From Cryptomeria japonica (lineage: Eukaryota > Streptophyta > Pinopsida > Cupressales > Cupressaceae), in contig NC_081415.1 in the NCBI RefSeq assembly GCF_030272615.1, positions 377,099,392 through 377,163,391 of the forward strand: a stretch of DNA of 64,000 bases. Reading direction: 5' to 3'. Positions 50,750 through 63,212 of this stretch are shown piece by piece. The notes beneath the pieces are model-generated. The model was given only the letters and a program-made list of their open reading frames with translations, was not told the DNA's origin and made no database searches. A program made the position numbers and the translations under genes. How positions within the stretch are numbered: the first letter of the stretch is position 1; each line of letters starts with the position of its first letter.

Positions 50750-51191
50750 AATGAGGAGGGAAATGATTCAGAGACCAGCAAGACAAGTTGGGCTGAGCGA
50801 AGGCGTGTGGAAAGAGAAGAGTTAAAAGAGCTGATGAGAACATTTGGGGAAAATGTGTGGGAAGTGTTTAGGTGCGCAGTGCAGAATGGGAACATGGCCC
50901 CGTTTTGAAGGATAACCAACTCGGAAACTTGGTGGTGCTCGGCTGGAGCCACTGCCAGTGTTATCAACATTGGTGAATATGCGGGGGTAATCATGCAGAT
51001 CCTTAATGGGAATTAGTAGGTGGTATAGCCATGTAGGCACGGTCAGTGTTAGTCATCCATTAGGAGACATATCCAGTAGCTTTTTGTATATGGACCTACT
51101 TGTAGGCAGGGTAATCTACTGTAAAAACTTTTCTATATGCAATACAAGGGTGTTATCCCCGTACTGATAGCTCTTATCATTAAAAAAGAAA

Positions 51192-51833
51192 AAATGAATA
51201 TATACACATACACACACATAAAAATTCAAATCCATACATATATACAAACTCAATGCATCCACAAAATATATTTAAGTATAAAACATAAATTCAATGCACA
51301 ATTTTTTCTTTAACAATTTATGCATCTACAAAACACATGCACTATGATCTAGGTGTAACTATGTACATGCACTATGACCTCATTGCATAAATCCCCTTAA
51401 GACCCCTTAAGAGGTCCCTTAAGACCACATATAAATGAATCCATACATGTATTTATATAAATGAATCTATACGCATACATACACATAAAAATTCAAATCC
51501 ATCCATACATACATTCAATGCATCCACAAAATTAAATGTCTGTGTGTAATATATATAATATATAACCATCCACACTATCCAAACAAACATGCATGTCTAT
51601 ATCTAGATAGATATATATGATCCTGTCCTAGAAAATATGAGTTCATTGAAGTATGGCCTATCTAATAGAAAAAGTTCAAACATGACAAGTTAACTTAAAG
51701 CTCCTAGTACATATAATCTGGATCCTCCCTATCTTTTATAATCTCTAAAAAAAATTCATGATCTTCAAGAGGCAACCTCCACTTTTGGTTGCCACGTCCT
51801 CTTTTTGGAAATGTCTCCAAATGCAATCTTGTC
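51192..51833. other. Spacer with satellite-like direct repeats
   Basis: It contains the 16-bp LINE duplication (51192-51207), then a copy of the ACATGCACTATGATCTAGG...CCCCTTAAGACC segment (51336-51440) that also occurs left of the LINE (47562-47640). Before the LINE insertion these copies lay about 275 bp apart. No gene is seen. Confidence 0.6.
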
Positions 51834-53896
51834 TGTAATGTCCCCTTCCAGCCAGTGATCACTCCTAGTGTTGAATAGCCTATTCAGGAGGCCCGTAGGC
51901 TATTTTTGGCAAAACTAGGGTTTCCATCTTCCAAGAGGATTTTGAGTGGGAAGTAGTTGGAGTTTGGAAGAATGAATCAAAGTTTCCTTCTGAGTTTTTT
52001 GTAAGCTCCGCAGTGGTATGACATGCAATCAATTCAGGAGAGTTTGCAGAACTTACTATTTTTAGTAAGTTGTGGTATGTTGTCATGATTACTGGGTTTT
52101 TCTAGGTTTCACGAGCTGAGCTACAGGGTTCAAAGAACAATCTTTTTGGAGTTGTTTTTAGGACTTACAATTTTTAGTAAGTGTCATTTCAGGTAGTTCT
52201 ATTTTTAGCAGTTCAGTTGTGAGTTCTGACCCATCTCAGTTTGATGGTTTTCAGCACTTCAATCCGTCATTTCAATTTGGCATAATTATTATTTGATTTT
52301 CAGTGATTTATTAAATATTCTTACTTTATGCTAAAGTTAATATTTAATGTGTTTTAGATGACTTATGGAAAAAATACTTTGCACCTAAAAAATATTATAT
52401 TTTCCCAAGTCAATGGCGTGAGAAAAGGAGGCATGTTTTATGTGTTTATTATGTTTTAAGTTGCAAGTTATTCACCAAGGAAAAAGTTCAAACTTTCTGC
52501 CTAGGAGGGGATGCCAAACACATGAGGGAGTGAGAAATGAAATGCAAATGAAAAGAGTTGTAATTTGGATGCCATTTGGAGGTGAATTTGGGGTCTCAGA
52601 ATCTATAAATATGAGAGCTTGGTCTCTCATTTGGTATCTTGAACTTTTTATAACGAAGTGCTACCGAATTTTGCCAGACTATTGCTTTGAAGTTGAGTGC
52701 TACCTAGCTTGTGCCATTTTTTTGCTTGTGAGATAGTACCTAACTGTGGGAGAACCTATTTCTCATCCTGAGGAATAGAATGAGCTTCATTGTGATGGAT
52801 TTTATCGTATTGTTTTCAGTTTTCTGAGTGAAGGTGTGTTTTGTGTGTTGTTGGTTGTGAAGTGGTTGAAGCAGTGTTTCGAATATACCTCCCTGCATGT
52901 TGATTATATCATTCTCGGTATTGGCTCTGAAGTTTCCTACCACTAAGGTGATGAGGTCTACCAAATCACCTTACAGCCGCAAGTTTGTTGATTTGGATTT
53001 ATTGTTGCAAGTCAAACTTTTTAGCTAGGACATCTTTTTCATTGTTGCCTTGAGATGCATGATGTTGTTATTTGGGCTTGAAGTTGTAGGTTTGAGGTTC
53101 TAAAATATTTTCTTAAGTCATTCAGTTCATTTGCTTTTGATTTGGTGTGATTTTGAGTTGATTTGAATTAGTTATGAGCATTTTGGTGTTTTCGATAGTG
53201 GTTGGTCTGCATGTTATGCATTTTCATAATTAAGGATACTAGTAGTTGTTTATGCTTGAGTTGGGTTTGATATTATTTTTTAGTTGTGATCAGCATTATT
53301 CTTCTAGTCTAATCTCTCCTCTCTATTTTGTAAGTTTGAATAGTAGTACTATCAACCACTTTTGGATTGCAAGCATACCCGCTGAAAAGTGGAAGAGGCT
53401 AGCTTGCCCCTTATATTTGATATTTGTAACTTAGTCCTACCATTGCATAAGCGATCGAGTGATGTTTGTTTGTAATGTTCCTCCCACTACATAAGCAGTT
53501 GAGTGATATTTTTTGTATTGATCCTCTTATTGCACAAGTGGTTGAGTTGAGATTTGTTATGTTTGTTCAGTCCTCCCACTAAAATATTATGGTAGAGTGA
53601 TTCATGCTTTGGAGTGTTTGTTCTCTTGGTTGGTTTACCTCTAAGTTTCTTTGTTTACCCGCTAGATAAGTGGAAGGGGCTGGCTTGCTGCCCATTATTG
53701 TATTCATTACTTCAATAGTTTGCAACTAACGATCCCCCGCTACCGTATGCTCTCACCCTCCCAGTTTGGGCTCTTAGTGATCAAAACGTGTAGGGTTCCT
53801 TCTTTCTTCTTTTGGATTTATTATTCTAACCCTAACGGGTGTGGTTGTGTGTGTAATCTTGTTAAAAATCAAAAAAAAATTAAGGGGAATATTACA
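51834..53896. mobile_element. Solo LTR (2.06 kb)
   Basis: It begins TGTAATGTCCCCTTCC and ends AAGGGGAATATTACA. The flanks are TTGTC (51829-51833) and TTGTT (53897-53901), which agree in 4 of 5 bases with one C/T change, as expected for an old target duplication. No internal region is present. Near 53440-53590 a unit of about 60 bp with CATAAGCGATCGAGTGATG-type sequence is repeated about three times. Small ORFs within are not supported as genes. Confidence 0.8.
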
Positions 53897-55108
53897 TTGT
53901 TGCTATTACTAAGTGACTATAGTGTAGAAATTTTTGGCCTAGCATATAATCAATAAATGTTACACCATTTTTATCTATCTATATTTTCTAATAATAAGTG
54001 CCTTCAACAATAACTAAACCGATGGGATATTGTTGTCCATCATCATCGGCGACTGATTCTAATACCTTGCATTTTGGTGTTGTGCATCTCAGTAGATAAT
54101 AATCAACACCTTCAGTATTGTCAGGATCATCAACCACCGCAAAAATATCACCTACATATACCACATATATTTCAAACAAAATTAACATAAATTATTTCAA
54201 CAATAAAATAAATAATAAAATTTTAAAAAATTGCACATATTTTAAATAAATGCACGCACGCATCTATAAAAACTAAATCAAAAACACGTTCATAATCAGT
54301 TGAATATAGAGGATCATGAATATCAATAATGTCACTATCCTCATAAGGAGGCATCGCAACTAACTGTTTCATTTCCCATTGTAAAACATATCCATCTCCA
54401 ATGTTCTCACATTAAGTATTTGTGTTGTTCTCAATGCACTCAACACAAAAGAATGATTTTTCTCTTATAAGAATAACAAGAGGATTGCTATGTCCCATAG
54501 TCATGACTTGATGTAAACTTCTAATACCATTAATTGTTTGACAATTATAAGGATTTGATCGATCAATATCTGTTAAACAAATTTATGAATTATATTTCTA
54601 CTTCAATACATAGTTCTAAAATAAATGTACATGTCAAACTCACAATTCAACAAAATTAATTTAATTTAATTTTTATTTATTTTATGTTGAATTTTAAAAT
54701 AATTTTCAAACACAAGAATAAATACCTTTAACTTCCCAAAAATAATGCTTGTTGTATGTTGTATCACGACTAGCAAAATGACTTTTGCACCATTCAACAA
54801 TTTCATTTGAATTCCGTATGGCATTACCTATACACAAGATCTCACTTTAGAAAAGTGGACTTGCCCATATATATTTAAATTGCTTGATATAAAGATAAAT
54901 TAAAAATTAAAGTAAATGAAGTGAATGTACCCGCAAGTTCATGTTGGTGAAGTGCATTGCATGCTTCACACATGCTCCTACTCCATCATGCTCTCATTTT
55001 CCATGTCCACTCTCAAAGAAGTTCCACAAAAAATTTATGAGCATGTTGTAAGGATGGCCAGTTAAAATATTTTGCAGACTTAAATTGTCCTTACATGAAT
55101 AGTTACAG

Positions 55109-55111
<3 letters not shown>

Positions 55112-55146
<35 letters not shown>
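55112..55146. repeat. GT microsatellite
   Basis: About 17 GT repeats lie between exon-like blocks of the transposase-like gene. Confidence 0.95.
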
Positions 55147-55150
<4 letters not shown>

Positions 55151-55200
55151 GGTGTTAAAATGAAATCAAATTAAAATTTAAAACACGGGTATTATGTATT

Positions 55201-55326
<126 letters not shown>

Positions 55327-57016
55327 AATGGTTTGAACAATTTATCCCACGTTCTCTAATATCTTCAAAAAACATTCCAAAACAATGTGCTACATAGCTC
55401 CTATCATGGCACATATCATCACTGATATAGAAATGAACCTCCTTGATGATAATGCATTCCTTTTCAATACTCTCTATACCATCCACCTGAAATTGTGCAT
55501 GTATATAGAAAACTTGTACAAATATTGCAACTTGCTCGAAACGATAATATTGACTTTGAATTTCTGTATGAGGACTAAATGTATAGTTCTCGAAGAAATC
55601 TATAATTGAAAGAATACAACATACTGGAAAACAATTCTTTGACTCATGAAATTGTTTAGCTTGCCATCTTTCACCATGACAATGTTGGATATGTAGATAT
55701 ATGATACTACGAAAGCTAGTCATAAACTCAATGTAGGGCAATTCACTCTCTTTCAACACAATTTTTTTGAATTCAGCTCCTGACTTAGTTTGATATGTCC
55801 CATATTCAAATCTCTTCCACATAACTTGCATTGTAATATCAATATTCTCAGCTTGGAATAAAAACTTACTAAAATATCCACAATCATTGCATGCACCTTT
55901 TATACACTATATTTTGAACTCATCTGAATCTTCTAATTTATCACATAAAATAGATTTCACAAATTATGTTGTACTTGTAGGAATGACTAGATTTCGATTA
56001 ATTGTTGCCATGACTTTTTTATATGATTGCAAGTGTAGATGAAATTCAACATGATTTTGACAACAACGAGTTTCACATACCTTATTTATGCGTACAAATC
56101 AAGGACGCAATCTCTCAAACATCCTTTGACAAATCTTCACATCTGAAAATTCTTGCTTGAATGCTTCAAACAGTTCACTTTGTGTTGTATCTAGAAAATG
56201 TTTTGTATGTGAAATTTTTGTACCATCTTCATCTATCATCTGTATAGTGTCCCTTCTATTGGAAGAAACATGAGAGTGGTTGGTCCAATAATCAACGACC
56301 CGTCTTTTTACATCTTCAAAAAAATTGTCTTTTCTAGGAACCCTATGGATATTTACCCAACAGTTTTCAATTTTTTCATCTAACATATTTCTCTTCCTAA
56401 TATATCTTTGAATAGTTCTTCTAGATAAGTGCATTAATTGAGAAATTGCATGAACTTGATTTCTATGAGACAATTTCTTACTATAAATCATAGTCGTCAA
56501 TGCTCTACGTGTAGCACTTAATTCAACACCTCAGCTTGTGTTGTCAATACATTTCAATGCTTCTTGCAAATTTTCAATTATAGTTTCTTTTACTGATGCA
56601 TCATGTGAGCATTTCTTATTATCAACACCCAACAACTCCAAAACAAGGGACATTTCTCTTTTCCTAAATAACTTAGCAAATAATTGTGCTCTTCCAATAA
56701 TAGACCTATTTTCAAAATAATCATCACACATTTTCTTACAATGCAATTTTATTGTGCTTTCAGGTACCATATCTTCATAAGGAATTTCATTGAAAAGACT
56801 ATCTTCATCCATTTCTATCAAATTTTTCATACTAGAGAACGATTTCGAACTTGAAGATGTACCAATTTGATCTTGTACCTGATTTGTCATTTCTTGAACA
56901 TTAATAGGTTGATCTTGAACATCAATAGATTGTTGTTGACTATGTTTTGTATAACCTTTCATCTTATCATCCCTTTTTCGATCATACAACCTTGATCTAG
57001 TCCTCTTATTCCCCAT

Positions 57017-57223
57017 TGCAAAAAATATTTAGATTCAATTTCAATTGAACACCTAAACACACAAACACATATATACCATATATAAGAAATAAATCATAGA
57101 TCATGCACAAGTTATTTTAAATGTTGAACAATACATTAGAGTTAGATACATATAGACTTCATTTGTAAACACATATAGATATAACTATTGTTCTAAATCT
57201 TAAAGATTTTTTAACTTACATAC
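57017..57223. other. Upstream region of the transposase-like gene
   Basis: AT-rich, without coding signal. It ends at the LTR edge (TGTAGCACC at 57224). The last five bases are CATAC; the partner target duplication would lie beyond the window. Confidence 0.4.
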
Positions 57224-58821
57224 TGTAGCACCGGAATTAGGAATCATCAAAGCAATATATAAAAGGACATATTATTCACTATTAGCTCAATCACACATTG
57301 CAATGATCTAATCCTAAGCACACTCAATAGAGACATAAAAACAAAGCATTCAAAAGCAAATATCATGCAAACCAAATAACAATTTGGATGCTTCTTCCAT
57401 GCGGCTCCATTGTTCTTCTTTCCTCTTCAAATGGATTTGTTGTGGATCTCACCTTCAAGTGCATATACCTAATTATGAAAGCAAGATTGATATTCAAGAA
57501 TACTCGAAGCGTAAGTTCAATAATCTGATCAAGGATTAGCCTTGATTGATGAAGATCATCCAATTTATAGAGAAATTGGAGAAATGAACAAATTAGCATG
57601 ATAGTGATTCGAATGGAAATTCAAATCAAGAATAGCAAAATTATGACATATCTATGACAAATTGCTATGCAAGGCTTATGATAATTCTATGACAAATTTC
57701 TATGTCAAGAATTTATGACAATTTATGACAAATTCTATGACAAATTTCTATGTCAAGAATTTATGACAATTTATGACAAATTTCTATGTCATTTCCATAA
57801 ATTTAGGAGAGAAATAGGAGGGAATTGAATTTAAGAATTAAGAAATTAGAAAAATAGGGAAAAGAGGAATTAAGAAATTAGAAATTAAGTAAATTAATTA
57901 ATAATCTTTCATTTATTAATTAATTCACAAAAGAGGAATAATTAGCCAATTAAATGAATATTTAATTGTGATGAGAATACTTAGGATAAATAAGTAATTT
58001 ATTAATCCTAAAGGAAGAAAATGATAAGCAAGGTTAAATGACTAAATCATGAAACCCTAAAGAGATGGATTAGGTCTTGATGAAAGATAATTGACTTGAT
58101 CATGATTTGATTTTGGATTGATAAATGACCAATGTGATAAATGATTTGACTGATAAATGCGCCAATTGATGAGGAACAATGACAAATTGATCCAAATTGA
58201 CACAATTGAGACAGATAACAATCGATTACAAATCGGTCACAAAATGACAAGATTGACAAAAAAAGACAAGAATCGATGACAAATAGATCGCAAAATGATA
58301 GGATTGAAAATGACCACGATCGATGATAAATCGATCGCAAATGACAAGATCGAACATGACAACGATCGATGACAAATCGATCGTAAAACGACAAGATTGA
58401 TAAACCGATCGCCAGATGATAAGATTGAAAAGAGGACAAAACCCTAATTAGGATTGACGATGTCCAAAATGATAAGATTGAAAAGAGAGCAACGATTGAT
58501 GACAAATCGATCGCAAGATTGACAGGAGGACAAAACCCTAATTAGGATTGACGATGTCCAAAATGATGACAAATTAGCACGCACATTGATGCAACAGAAT
58601 AAAATCGATCAAAATCATGACTAGATAGTGTTGTCGACAAGACCAAATTTGAGGACGAGATGACTGAAGAATGCAGAAGAATGACTCGATGCTCGCAAAT
58701 GATAAAGATCAAGTGTGAATCATAGGAGAAATGTTAATGCGATGCAAAAACCTAAAATGAGGCAATGCGCAAATGTTAAAGTATGACCTCGCAAGCGTTT
58801 GACCATTTTTAGGTGTCTACA
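57224..58821 (-). repeat. 3' LTR of a Tat element on the - strand (1.6 kb)
   Basis: On the + strand it runs from TGTAGCACCGG to GGTGTCTACA, so it has TG...CA ends on both strands, and a polypurine tract lies directly at its right. Inside are tandem repeats: ATGACAAATTTCTATG units at 57650-57790, and units of roughly 35-40 bp with ATCGATCGCAAAATGACAAG at about 58190-58520. The segment AAAACCCTAATTAGGATTGA appears twice (58438 and 58522). The 5' LTR is outside the window. Confidence 0.85.
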
Positions 58822-58838
58822 TTTTGCCCCTCTTTGAG
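58822..58838 (-). other. Polypurine tract of the Tat element
   Basis: The - strand reads CTCAAAGAGGGGCAAAA directly before the LTR start TGTAGACACC. This fixes the direction of the element and the inner LTR edge. Confidence 0.85.
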
Positions 58839-59690
58839 ACAATGTGATTTTAAGCGTTGTTTCAAAGAATAATAATGAAAATGCCCCAGACAATAACAAT
58901 GACATATGCATGCCCCCTCGAGGAATTGGCCGGAAACATGCAGAAAAGAGGCCAATTGATCGATAAAAAATGATAGGATCAAACAGACTGATAATCGGAG
59001 ATCGAATGCTGGAAGGACAAGCAATTTAAGGTGCACGAGACCGCAACCAACATAAGATGGAGAGGATGCACGTCCATCTATGCAATGACAAAGAGCTATA
59101 AATGAGACCAAGAGGTTGAAAATGGCTCATTTGCACTAGACAAAGAGGAGAATTTGTTGCTCTGGACAAGGACACTTGCAGATAGATGGCGAACATTCCA
59201 ATGGCGGATCACCTTGGAGAACATGTACACACATTCAGATGATCGGATGACGTAGGAGCAGCGGTATGGATCTCAAAAACCCATGTTTTCAATTTCATGA
59301 ATTTTGATTGCTTTCGGGACATTGCAGGGCCCACGGGGGATGAAAAAGATGACTTCTGCGCTTGTGTAGTCTAATTCTGCGCTTGTGTTAGGTGTTCTAC
59401 GCTTGTGTAGGAAGACACAAGCACAATTTACCTGACATAGGCGCAGGTTCTCTGACACAGGCGCAAGAGTGCATGAAAACCCTAGTTTTGGTCAAAATGA
59501 CATGCAAATGATCGGAAAAGGGGGGATAAGGGTAGGATAGGTCAATGTAGATGAAAAACACCCTGATTTGGACATGAAAATGAGGAAATGCAACCCGTAG
59601 GAGCAAACCCTAAAACTGACAAAATTTGCCCCAATTGTGATGCAGAGTCGACAGTAGCCGTTGATCACACAGGAGAATCGACCAGACTGT
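58839..59690. other. Non-coding part between polypurine tract and PMD ORF
   Basis: No supported gene. At 59357-59475 the short motifs GCGCTTGTGT (three copies) and ACA(C/T)AGGCGCA (two copies), which are partly complementary to each other, recur. Confidence 0.5.
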
Positions 59691-61424
59691 TTCATGCTAC
59701 GACATAGACTCAGGAGCACAGAGAGACACATTAGCAGGACTGGGGATATATTACATCACATACATGCCCGAGATTAGGGCAAACACAAGATTGCTTACCG
59801 CATTGGCAGAGCGATGGCATTCGGAGACCTCCTCATTCCATTTGGCGACTGGCGAGGCGACAGTGACTCTAGAGGATGTATGGCACATCCTCCGCATTCT
59901 GATTCATGGAGAGATGATAGAGTACGACCCAGTGACAAGGAGAGATGCATTGTGTAGACTGTTTGAGTGTGACACAGATGATCTGGACATTGTCGAGAGG
60001 GAGATCGGCTGGGAGAGCATGGCTTCCGAGTATGACCGACGATATGTGGTGATAGCAGTGGTGATAGCATGTCTACTAGCAGGAGACAGACGAGGACATG
60101 GATTCCCTATTGGATGGGGAAGAGTGCTGGAGCGGATGGCGACAGAGGGGACGGTCTATGCATGGGGACCATGTGTGCTTGCTATGCTATATTTTCAGCT
60201 GCATCAGATAGCGTATCAGGGAGTGCAGACTTTGAGCTGTGGAGTCACATTGCTTCAGGTATGGGCATTTGAGCACATAGTCATATGTCGACCGATTACA
60301 GATAGACAGATTATACCACACTGACCATATGTGTATTGCTATGGTGGAGCACTGAGACAGGGTCCTTTTGGATACATACTATATTGGCGACATGAGCTAG
60401 ATAGATTGAGAGAGTTCATATGGAGGCCATATCGAGATTGTCTCGGATGGTCAGATGATCATGAGGAACTACCATATTGCAGCAGGAGAGGTACCTGATT
60501 GGGCAACCAGTGAACCGCCAGAGAGTGATTGAGTTGTACCTACCAGAGAGGGTCAGACGACAGTTTGGAGAGCGACAGGATGTACCTAGGAGGACTGCAC
60601 TCTTCGCCCGATCTCACAGAGAGACGAGTCAGTGGGGTAGTATGATTCAGCCACACATAGCATATGTCGACTTTGCAGAGCTACAGCAAAGACAGTGGGA
60701 TTGGTGGTCAGATGTGGTAGATGCTGGGACGACAGAGGAGTATGATAGATGGTTTGCACGACGGCGGCCAGTGCCATTGACAGATCTAGACATTCCAATA
60801 CCTAGGAGACAGGAGGACTTCCCACTCACAGGAGAGGAGGGAGATGATGAGGATGAGGAGGATGATGAGGGTGATGATGAGATTGATGGGGATGATGGTG
60901 GGGAGGATGATGATGGAGATGATGATGGGGAGGATGAGCCAGACTCAGCTGATCAGGAGACATTGCAGGATATTCCTATAGAGCCGGGGACAGCTAGGAC
61001 AGAGGAGATGGATACGTGCAAGGCTACCATAGCGAGCCAGCAGGATTATATTGCGACATTGGAGAGACAGAATGCCATTTTGAGGACAGAACGAGATACA
61101 ACAATAGCTCAGGCACAGCGAGAGGGACAGAGAGTCACTGAGTTCATTGGATCGATTAGGGATGCCAGTGCACGGGAGATGGCACAGATGCTGGTAGAGA
61201 CCGGAGAGGAGAGACTGTATTGGAGGACACTATATGAGAGTGCAGTTCCACCAAAGCGGAGAGAACCTTCATATCGGGCACGATCGAGGACAGAGAGCAG
61301 GTCACTCTCTCGGAGGTCATTGAGCAGCATAGGAGTCATTGAGCAGCATAGGAGTGAGTGGACCTATGAGACCACCACAGCCAGGACTAGGAGGGACATC
61401 ATCCGTGAGACATGGCAGGGATGA
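59690..61424 (+). pseudogene. Plant mobile domain (PMD, MAIN/MAIL-like) ORF, antisense within the Tat element
   Basis: The PMD is readable from about 59735 (LAGLGIYYITYMPEIRANTR), through LLTALAERWHSETSSFHLATG and EATVTLEDVWHIL near 59785-59905. It continues to YVVIAVVIACLLAGD, FEHIVICRP and REFIWRPYRDCLGW near 60415, then YLIGQPVNRQRVIELYLPER near 60490. A TGA at 60322 and a frameshift near 60480 break it; the rest, 60477-61424, is open. After the domain follow an acidic stretch (GEEGDDEDEEDDEGDDE, 60828 onward), a probable coiled coil (60990-61240) and an SR-rich tail. PMDs occur in host silencing factors and in transposons (family knowledge). Its strand is opposite to the integrase and LTR around it. 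The methionine at 59764 lies inside the domain, so the true start is upstream, after the stop near 59660. Confidence 0.85.
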
Positions 61425-63212
61425 GGAGGATAGAGGGAGCACCCAGTGATAGAGGCACGTACTCCTTAGACAGTGGACATTATGTAGTTTGTCATTTTGT
61501 AGTCAGCCTGCGGGCCATATTTAGGACAGACAGTCCGATTTTGTACTTCGACATGATTGTGATATGTGATATGATATGCATCGATATGATTGGATGCTAT
61601 ATGTTATGATTTGTAGTTATTTTCCTATGTATGGATGACTTATGCACTTTTTATGAACATGTATGGATGTATTTTTATGTGTTTTTGATGTATTTATGAA
61701 ATGAAATGGATAAAATGTTTGATGTAATATGTGATGGAATGCAAATGTACTAACCAAATGGATGCAGGATGCAGCATATGTGTTTGGATATCGGAGCACT
61801 AGACTGAACTGACTATCCGGACTGACGGAAGAAATGTTAGTAAGAAGAAATAAGACAGAGGACAATTAGAGATGACAAAAAACTTGCTTTCAGTAATGCA
61901 CTTTGTAGGTGAGAACCTTTATTTTTATGTAGCAAAATGGATGCGTAGCTTCATGGCATTGAAGGCCAGAGCTAAAATGCAACCCTTTTTTGCAAAAGAC
62001 AGACACATCATAGACAAGCAACACTCACAATCAAAAAAGAAAAGGATCATGAACCATCCCGGTCACTCTAAATCACTCAATGACATCATCGAGAAACATA
62101 GGAACATGATCGAAGCCAAATATAAATCAATAAAAAGATAAGATGCACAAATTCCAACAAATCAAACAAACATCTTGATCTTCATTGTCAAAAGTTGAAA
62201 GTGCTGATAGGACGATCATGTTGTCTGGTTTCAGGACATGCGGTACCCCGTCTAAGACAAGACATAGTCTGGTTTCGAGTATACCACACCCTGTATAACA
62301 CCCATGATAGTAGAGACAAGGACAAATGATTTGGATACTAATGTTCGATTGAGATGACAATTGTGATCAGTTTGAATGTTTGGTTTGAGTGAAAAAGTTC
62401 ATTTGTTTAAGCATATTTTCCATTAAAGCACAATGGTTGATTGCGTGTCGTTGGAAGGATGCTCGGTGATTTGTCTTATGCACAAAAAGAGATCCTTTAT
62501 TGACGAAATGCTTGTTTTTTGGATTTTGATGTTTTTGAAATGTTTTTGCGTTCATTTTTTTCAGGACTTTTTATGATTTTTATGGATGTTTTTCAGGACA
62601 TTTTTCAATTTTTAAGACTTTTTTCAGGACATTATTCGATTTTTTTGAGATTTTTTCAGGACAATTTTAAATGTTTTTGAGAGTTTTTCAGGACATTTTT
62701 CAATTTTTTATGATTATTTCAGGACATTTTTCAATTTTTAGAGATTATTTCAGGACATTATTGGATTCAAAATTTCTAGTGATTGATCATGACAAGGGGA
62801 AGGCACCCAATGCGCAGCTGAAAGACACATAGACCTGGGACCAAAACAGATGTACAAGAAACTGGAGTAGGCAAGACAATGATGTTGACCAATAACAGGC
62901 CTGGAATAGAACATTGGGTCGAGACAAAGATAGGCATGATAAACTGGCTGAGAAAAACATAGCTAGAAGTCATGATAGATGACGAAGCAATAATCGCATT
63001 ACTCATGGCGCTCAATTGCCAGGTTTTCACCATGGTACTTGCCCAAAGCGCCTGTTTGCCAGGTTTTCACTAGAGGGCGAATCATTGTTTCTTTACATTT
63101 TTTTTTTTTTTTTTTTATTTTTTTGTCTTCTTTTTCTCTTTTTTTTTCATTTTTTTCATTTTTTTTTTTGGTATTTTTTCAGGATCATATTTGAATAAGT
63201 ACCGATAGAGAA
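61425..63212. other. Spacer between PMD ORF and integrase
   Basis: A short open frame on + (61872-62141) has no recognisable motif. From about 62560 to 62760 a unit of about 35 bp with TTTTTCAGGACATTTTTCAA recurs five to six times. At 63096-63180 lies a long T-rich tract with few C and G. No gene is supported. Confidence 0.6.

Larger units (their letters stand above)
47709..51191 (+). mobile_element. Second L1-type LINE, 5'-truncated within RT, with 16-bp target duplications
   Basis: AAATGAATATATACAC flanks the element exactly at 47693-47708 and 51192-51207. The copy starts inside the RT domain and ends in an A-rich tail (TTAAAAAAGAAA). It is less decayed than the LINE at 39613-46110. Between the RNase H domain and the tail it contains about 1 kb with an extra open frame. 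The precise duplications show that this extra segment was part of the inserted RNA copy. Confidence 0.95.

Noticed and set aside
59795-60070. - strand ORF within the PMD segment
   Set aside because: Shadow of the + strand PMD ORF, which has recognisable domain motifs.
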